A DNA stretch of 12,500 bases. Source: Halisarca cf. caerulea. Taxonomy: Eukaryota; Porifera; Demospongiae; Chondrillida; Halisarcidae. The notes below the pieces were generated by a model, which saw nothing but the letters and a program-made list of their open reading frames with translations, had not been told where the DNA came from and made no database searches. Shown piece after piece: positions 7,990 through 12,500 of the stretch. The stretch's first letter is position 1, and each line of letters begins with the position of its first letter. The position numbers and the translations under genes are program-made. The stretch lies in the NCBI GenBank assembly GCA_963170055.1, contig CAUJGJ010000242.1, positions 620,001 to 632,500 of the forward strand, given 5' to 3'.

Positions 7990-8814
7990 GTCTATAAGAG
8001 TGCACTCATTCATACAAGTGTGTGCACCACACTTGAAGGCGTATATATGATCTGTCCGGACGCATATGCCCAACAGTTACCCTTTGTATAATCCTCACGA
8101 CCTTTGCACAACAGGCTATCTTGTTATGCAACTGTATGGCAAGATCCAAGCCATTCCCTAGCTCCGAGATGGAAGCCCCACACAGTAGCAATAAAGCAAT
8201 CAAACCTTCATGACAGCATCAGTCGGGAAGCTTAATGACTTCTATAGGAATGTTTGAGATTAGGTTTTTTTTGCTGAGCATGCAGAGCCTAAATGGTCAA
8301 CCAGTTGAACAACCATGCAGTGTCCAGTTAGCCAACTGGAAAAGTTAGCCATCAGGTTAGAACATAATATATACTGTATATATATACACATGTGAATTTT
8401 TTGTTGTACAGCAAAATATATATGGAATACACATAATGTGGTTTAGGAAAATGTGTGTGAATATGTAATTACTCAAATCAAACAATGGTGCATGTACAGA
8501 CGATGTTGTATGCTAGGCTTGTACAGTCATGACTCATGATCCGCCTTATGTAATTTGATGATCCAGGATCCTTGGTACACAACCAGTAGAAATGCATGTG
8601 TACCCAATATGCACAGTGCATTGTAAGAAGATTTGTTATAATCCAGAACCCTCTTTTCATGCAGGATCATTTAGACTAGTGCAAAGAATGAGGCCAGATT
8701 AAAGAGACTCACCGTACAATCGGTTTTAGCCTATGGTGGTCAGGCATGCACCAAAGCTAGTGCATATGCTCCTGCATGTGCCTTTAGCTTAAGGTGGCCC
8801 ACGCATGTAAGGTA
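7990..8814. other. Intergenic sequence, no gene recognised
   Basis: Short open frames on the minus strand (up to 65 residues) lack family motifs, splice context or codon structure that would support a gene. No RNA gene is recognised. A self-complementary TATACTGTATATATAT word occurs near 8370. Confidence 0.5.
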
Positions 8815-8893
8815 CCAGGGTATCAGGGTATCAGGGGATCTTATTTAAACTGGGGAGGCCAATAGCCAGAGGCTACTATAAAGGCACCCAGTA
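8815..8893. repeat. Dispersed repeat, copy 2
   Basis: It matches 5188-5262 on the same strand with only a few differences (for example AATAGCCAGAGGCT against AACAGCCTGAGGCT). The upstream side has a short internal duplication of CAGGGTAT. The similarity ends after CACCCAGTA, marking the boundary. Confidence 0.85.
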
Positions 8894-9019
8894 CAAGGAA
8901 ACAATACACATACGTAAGACAAAATAAGAGTGAGAGAGAAAAAATACATAGAGATTGTTAATTTGATTCCATGCAGGATACATGCAAGAGTACCACCTAC
9001 AGCTATAGTGCCTAGAAGT

Positions 9020-9097
9020 CTTGATTGTAAAACAGACCCCTACTTGCCGGCACTCCATTTTGTAAACATATGGGCGGGTAAGGGGCTGGTTCACAAG
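9020..9097. repeat. Foldback repeat, copy 2
   Basis: The left arm GATTGTAAAACAGACCCCTA...TTGCC pairs imperfectly with the right arm, which reverse-complemented begins GTCTTGTGAACCAGCCCCTT and continues ACCCGCC. The loop contains CTCCATTTTGTAAAC, and CCATTTTGTAA also follows the single arm at 12061. It is the same family as 7808-7865. Confidence 0.7.
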
Positions 9098-10004
9098 ACT
9101 ACTTAGTACCAAAAACAGGTTATTTTTTAAACTGTTCAATTTCGGCCGCGAAACCGACAGCCATGTTTGTTATGACGTCACAAGGTGAACGTTTAGTACA
9201 GCTAGTATAGGGAATTTGCAGCGATTTTCCAAATAATTTGCGAACGAATTGAGGTAGGAACCCATTGAGCTCGCTAGTGAAGCCATGACCTGAAATCTGG
9301 TTCAATTGTACATGGATCCAATGGAATTGGTGAGAATTGGCATCAAAACAAGCTAGCATTGTTTACGAATTTTGCTGAAATTAATGTTATGAAAACAGTG
9401 GGATATCCAGACTTGGTAGCATGTGACTAGATAATAATTGGACAGTTTGGAAAATAACGCGTTCAAAGCGACTGTCTAGATCTACATGGAGGCTAGCAGA
9501 GCTTACAGCTATACATGGACCAGTTGTTTCAGACTCAGAGTAGTTGTAATGGTCAATTTGTTGTTTTGCTAAATATTTAAATCAAATTACACCATTGCCA
9601 GGAAACTACAATGATGTATTATGGCTTATACCTGTGGATATATTTCTCCCCCTAAGGAGGTAGATTTTGGTTTGTATAAGTTTGAGGTTATTTTCTGTGC
9701 TAACATAAGCCAAGCGTCTGTTTGAAATGGGTAAATGATGTCTATCATATGATTAAAATCACTACAAATATGAAATCTTGGTAAGGTCTAGTAACTTCTG
9801 CACACATCCAGGAACAATTAATTATATGAAATAAGTATAATTGCAATGGAAATGTAGTTGCAATGGTAATTGATTGCTTTAGTGGAGATCTGTTGTGGTA
9901 ATGGTAATTGGATTGCTGTAATACTCAGATAATTGTAATGGTAGTTGATTACAATACTTCTGTAATGGCCACAACACTGGTCTAAATCAGTTGCTAAGCA
10001 GATC
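9098..10004. other. Intergenic sequence upstream of the second gene
   Basis: The first part (about 9120-9300) is CpG-richer and contains a TGACGTCA octamer at 9173-9180. A 79-codon minus-strand frame there has no recognisable domain and no usable donor. Positions 9840-9968 hold about five diverged copies of an AATGGTAATTGATT word. Nothing else is recognised. Confidence 0.5.
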
Positions 10005-10012
10005 TGACGTCA
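10005..10012. promoter_or_regulatory. CRE-type octamer TGACGTCA
   Basis: This perfect palindromic cAMP-response/ATF site lies 115 bp before the ATG at 10127, a plausible core-proximal position. No TATA box is clear in between. Motif presence alone does not show function. Confidence 0.4.
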
Positions 10013-10126
10013 GCTACGTGCTTGCGGATTCACATCAATGAATATCGTTAAGCTTGTGGGCATTCCGATTATCTGTGTTCACCTACAAGACCTTAGTTGA
10101 AGACTTTCAGAGAAAAATCGTTCAAC

Positions 10127-10199
10127 ATGGCCTCCGTTTCTTCGTTGATACGGTGCGCGGCTGTATTAGCTCTATTATCACAGATGCCGACTAGTAATG
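10127..10199 (+). CDS. First coding exon of an unidentified secreted or membrane protein
   Basis: The ATG at 10127 is in strong context (AACATGG: A at -3, G at +4). It opens 24 codons, MASVSSLIRCAAVLALLSQM followed by PTSN, then a phase-1 base before a consensus donor ATG|GTGAGT. An n-region with one Arg, a hydrophobic core (AAVLALL) and a polar end make a convincing signal peptide. A phase-1 junction right after the signal sequence is common in extracellular modular proteins. I find no second exon in the remaining 2.3 kb, so the family is unknown. A tandem integrin-beta gene is one possibility given the neighbour on the same strand, but nothing here proves it. An upstream in-frame TTG at 10097 is unlikely to be used. 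Confidence 0.62.
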
Positions 10200-10626
10200 G
10201 TGAGTCAGTGAAGAGTTTCTCAGCAAAGCAGTGTGTTTCAGTATGCCTACGGATGTGTATGTGTGTGTGTGTTTGTGTGTTTGATTATCTCCCCTGCCCG
10301 TTTTCTGTGATCTATCCCCGATACGAAACTGTTTAGAAATGACTGCACTAATGTGGATAGCAGTGCAATGTGTATGCTGACTTTTAAAGGTGATTATAGT
10401 TCTGCGAATTTTACTGTGCCTCTCTAAGAGATTATCGATTGTTCCGACGAAGTTGGTACGAGTTTAGAGGCGCTCTCCTTAGCGATAAACCTACGGCAAA
10501 TTGTGGCTGCTGTTAGAGTTAGTAGCAGATGGCTAGATATCTTTCGATATCTTTACAGCTGGTGTGTTTTAGATACAGTTCAGTGAGCAGAACGCACACC
10601 TTGAATGTTTTCTTTGGGTGTGTATA

Positions 10627-10823
<197 letters not shown>

Positions 10824-10879
10824 AACATGAAAGATTGACAGTAGCTGATCACAATAATAGTGTTACTATTAATTTTATT

Positions 10880-11045
10880 TCTACATATATACGTATGTAC
10901 TATTTGGCACAGTGCATACATATATATTTGTATGTATGTACATACGTACACACATACGTACATATGTACATACACACATACGTACATGGGTACACACATA
11001 CATACATACGTATATGTGATGTGTATGTATGACATTGTACATATG
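10880..11045. repeat. TACGTA/TACATA-rich low-complexity stretch
   Basis: Alternating purine-pyrimidine words (GTATGTACATACGTACACAC and similar) are repeated irregularly and include long self-complementary segments. It is the same sequence flavour as the minisatellites at 1-270 and 11295-11890. Confidence 0.75.
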
Positions 11046-11294
11046 TGGACTGTGGATTAAGCTTGTTCTCTGCTTTGATTTGTGTGCGATAACTGAAAAC
11101 TTTAGAACTTGATAGAGTGTTCTGGCTGGTCAGGTGCATCCACACACATTTCGTAGTAGCTGAAGTGTGCCAACAAAGTGACTTTGTGTTTTGAGTTTTC
11201 ACATTGTTGACACCACATACGTACTACTTAGCACTAGCACTGGTACTTGTGGGTTGTACTTCCCCACCAGCTACAGAAAGTTCACACAGTACCT

Positions 11295-11598
11295 ACAGTA
11301 TGTACACGTGTACACGCACTGAGTGCGCCTGCATACGTACGTACATGGAGTGATTTCTACAGTATGTACAGATATATTGGGACACGTGTACACACACTGA
11401 ATGCGTCTGCATACGTACGTGCATGGAGTGATTTCTACAGTATGTACAGATATATTGGGACATGTGTACACGCACTGAATGCGTCTGCATATACGTATAC
11501 TTAGAGTGAATTCTACAGTATGTACAGATATAGGGACATTGTACACGCACTGAATGTATATACGTACGTACATGCATACATACTTGGAGTAAATTCTA
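11295..11598. repeat. About 78-bp minisatellite, 4 units
   Basis: Units begin ACAGTATGTACA at 11295, 11359, 11437 and 11515, with spacings of 64, 78, 78 and about 84 bp. Each contains GTGTACACGCACTGAATGCG, a TACGTACGT core and GGAGTGATTTCT. The first unit lacks GATATATTGGGAC. Both strands stay open over part of it, explaining overlapping spurious frames. Confidence 0.9.
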
Positions 11599-11644
11599 GT
11601 TTATACACTGTGATTTGTTAAGAAAGTGTGGATTGACGTTATGT

Positions 11645-11900
11645 GTGATGGTATGTATGTGTGTATGTACATCATGAAAAAAGTCGCTGTGCGTATATAT
11701 GTACGTACGTATATACACAGATCATGAAAGTTAGTGTGTGTACAGTACATACATATGTATGTATGCAAGTACATATGCAAATCATGAAAGTCAATGTGCA
11801 AATCGTGAAAATTAGTGTGCATACAGTTCATACGTATGCATGTACGCATGTACATACGCAGATCATGAAAGTCAATGTACGTACATACGTACTTATGTGC
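11645..11900. repeat. Irregular minisatellite with ATCATGAAAGT core
   Basis: An ATCATGAAA-like core (11670, 11721, 11780, 11801 as ATCGTGAAA, and 11861) is followed by GTYARTGTG and a variable TACGTA/TACATA spacer of about 20-60 bp. The spacing is irregular, unlike the neighbouring 78-bp array. Confidence 0.8.
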
Positions 11901-12038
11901 AGCAATTATAACTAATTCATGCATGAAATTGATGGCAGACGACATGGCTTGTTGGGTTAATGAGAACTCACCAAATGTACCTATGTACGTATGTACGGTA
12001 CCTCACTTGTTCTTACTCGTACGTATAAGAAGGCATAG

Positions 12039-12068
12039 TCTTACATAGCCAGACCCATATCGCCATTT
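12039..12068. repeat. Single arm of the foldback family
   Basis: TCTTACATAGCCAGACCCAT followed by ATCGCC matches the reverse complement of the right arm at 7838-7865 (CACATAGCCAGACCCTACCC). The following CCATTTTGTAA matches the loop of the copy at 9020-9097. No partner arm is seen. Confidence 0.6.
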
Positions 12069-12253
12069 TGTAATCGAGAGACAGAGTACCGATAGAAATT
12101 AAGTACATTGAAAACAGAGGAAAGGGTCAATGACGGGTTTGCCTTATTAAGGAAAAGGTGCGTAGTTTGTAATGTGTTATACTGCAGGACACGCAGTGTA
12201 GTCACACATGGGTGGCCCAACGCAATGTGAGAGAAAGAATATTTTAGGATTAA

Positions 12254-12360
12254 TCAGCCTGCTGAAAAAGTGCGCTAGGTGCAATATGAGTTGTTGGCTA
12301 TTGTTGAACATTTCCATGGAACATGTTATCATCATCTGTATTGTTCACCAAAGTCCAACA
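12254..12360 (+). pseudogene. Possible eroded retrotransposon RNase H fragment
   Basis: In one frame (from 12254) the sequence reads QPAEKVR, a TAG stop, then VQYELLAIVEHFHG...YHHLY. This is reminiscent of the LTR-retrotransposon RNase H segment in which AEK-Y-x-ELLAIV is followed by F and YLYG. The internal stop and lack of flanking coding sequence make it a dead remnant at most. It is short and the call rests on memory of the motif; chance similarity is quite possible. Confidence 0.3.
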
Positions 12361-12500
12361 ACTCATGTCGTTCAGACAACATGTCTAACAACTACGTATG
12401 TACAATGTGTTTATGTGGTTTGTACGCACGACACATACAATGTACGTGCATGCATATTATAGCATTCGCTGTATAAGTCACACTCTACAAAGTACTGCCT

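Noticed and set aside
9120..9359. 79-codon minus-strand frame with an internal ATG in good context 9 bp after a TGACGTCA site (possible divergent gene)
   Set aside because: From that ATG only 14 codons precede a stop, there is no consensus donor, and no family motif is visible. The CRE-like site may be chance or part of a repeat.
11271..11577. Overlapping minus-strand frames rich in Cys, Thr and Val
   Set aside because: They arise from the 78-bp minisatellite, repeat with its period and are open in more than one frame.
12208..12462. 84-codon forward frame near the right end, considered as the second exon of the second gene
   Set aside because: A CTGCAG acceptor at 12187 joined in phase 1 reaches TAG within a few codons, and no PSI-like cysteine pattern appears. 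The region fits transposon debris better.

Overview
This window is eukaryotic and almost certainly metazoan nuclear DNA. The only gene that can be identified confidently is the 3' half of an integrin beta-subunit gene on the + strand. Six spliced exons (A-F: 1148-1341, 1633-1748, 2037-2138, 2861-3113, 4928-5037, 6056-6232) join in frame through GT-AG introns. Together they encode 316 residues: three cysteine-rich integrin EGF modules, the membrane-proximal beta-tail domain, one transmembrane helix, and a short cytoplasmic tail with two NPxY/F motifs. The N-terminal half (PSI, hybrid, beta-I and the first EGF module) would lie left of position 1. The organism is an invertebrate, and my guess is a sponge. 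That guess rests on the divergent integrin and a remembered resemblance of the TATAGCGGG-type transposon ends to repeats in sponge genomes. It is not proven.

Layout. Positions 1-1147 are intron, holding a 41-bp minisatellite and an unusual interleaved inverted repeat. Positions 1148-3113 carry exons A-D, with every intervening intron dominated by (CA)n or (TG)n. Intron 3114-4927 holds a 143-bp CA tract, a TA-flanked transposon of about 496 bp, a 176-bp Tigger/pogo-like miniature element and one end of another. Intron 5038-6055 holds a dispersed repeat and a 13-copy, 32-bp minisatellite. The coding sequence stops at 6232, with candidate poly(A) signals at 6646 and 7051.

Positions 6233-10126 are intergenic and rich in repeats. 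They include long AT tracts, a 387-bp Harbinger-like element flanked by TTA, foldback repeats and a second copy of the dispersed repeat. At 10127 a second + strand gene appears to begin. It has a good Kozak start, a 24-residue signal-peptide-like exon and a consensus donor, with a CRE-type TGACGTCA 115 bp upstream. The rest of that gene lies beyond the window or is not recognisable, so its identity is unknown; a tandem integrin-like gene is possible but not shown. Positions 10200-12500 read as its first intron: a 190-bp TG tract, minisatellites rich in TACGTA, and a possible eroded retrotransposon RNase H fragment near 12254.

I see no prokaryotic operon, CRISPR array, tRNA or rRNA. Most long open frames here are poly-(His-Thr) or poly-(Cys-Val) readings of CA/TG repeats and are not genes. 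The strongest leads are the arrangement of CA and TG tracts around exons A-C (possible RNA pairing, exon skipping or back-splicing), the atypical integrin tail, and the interleaved inverted repeat.
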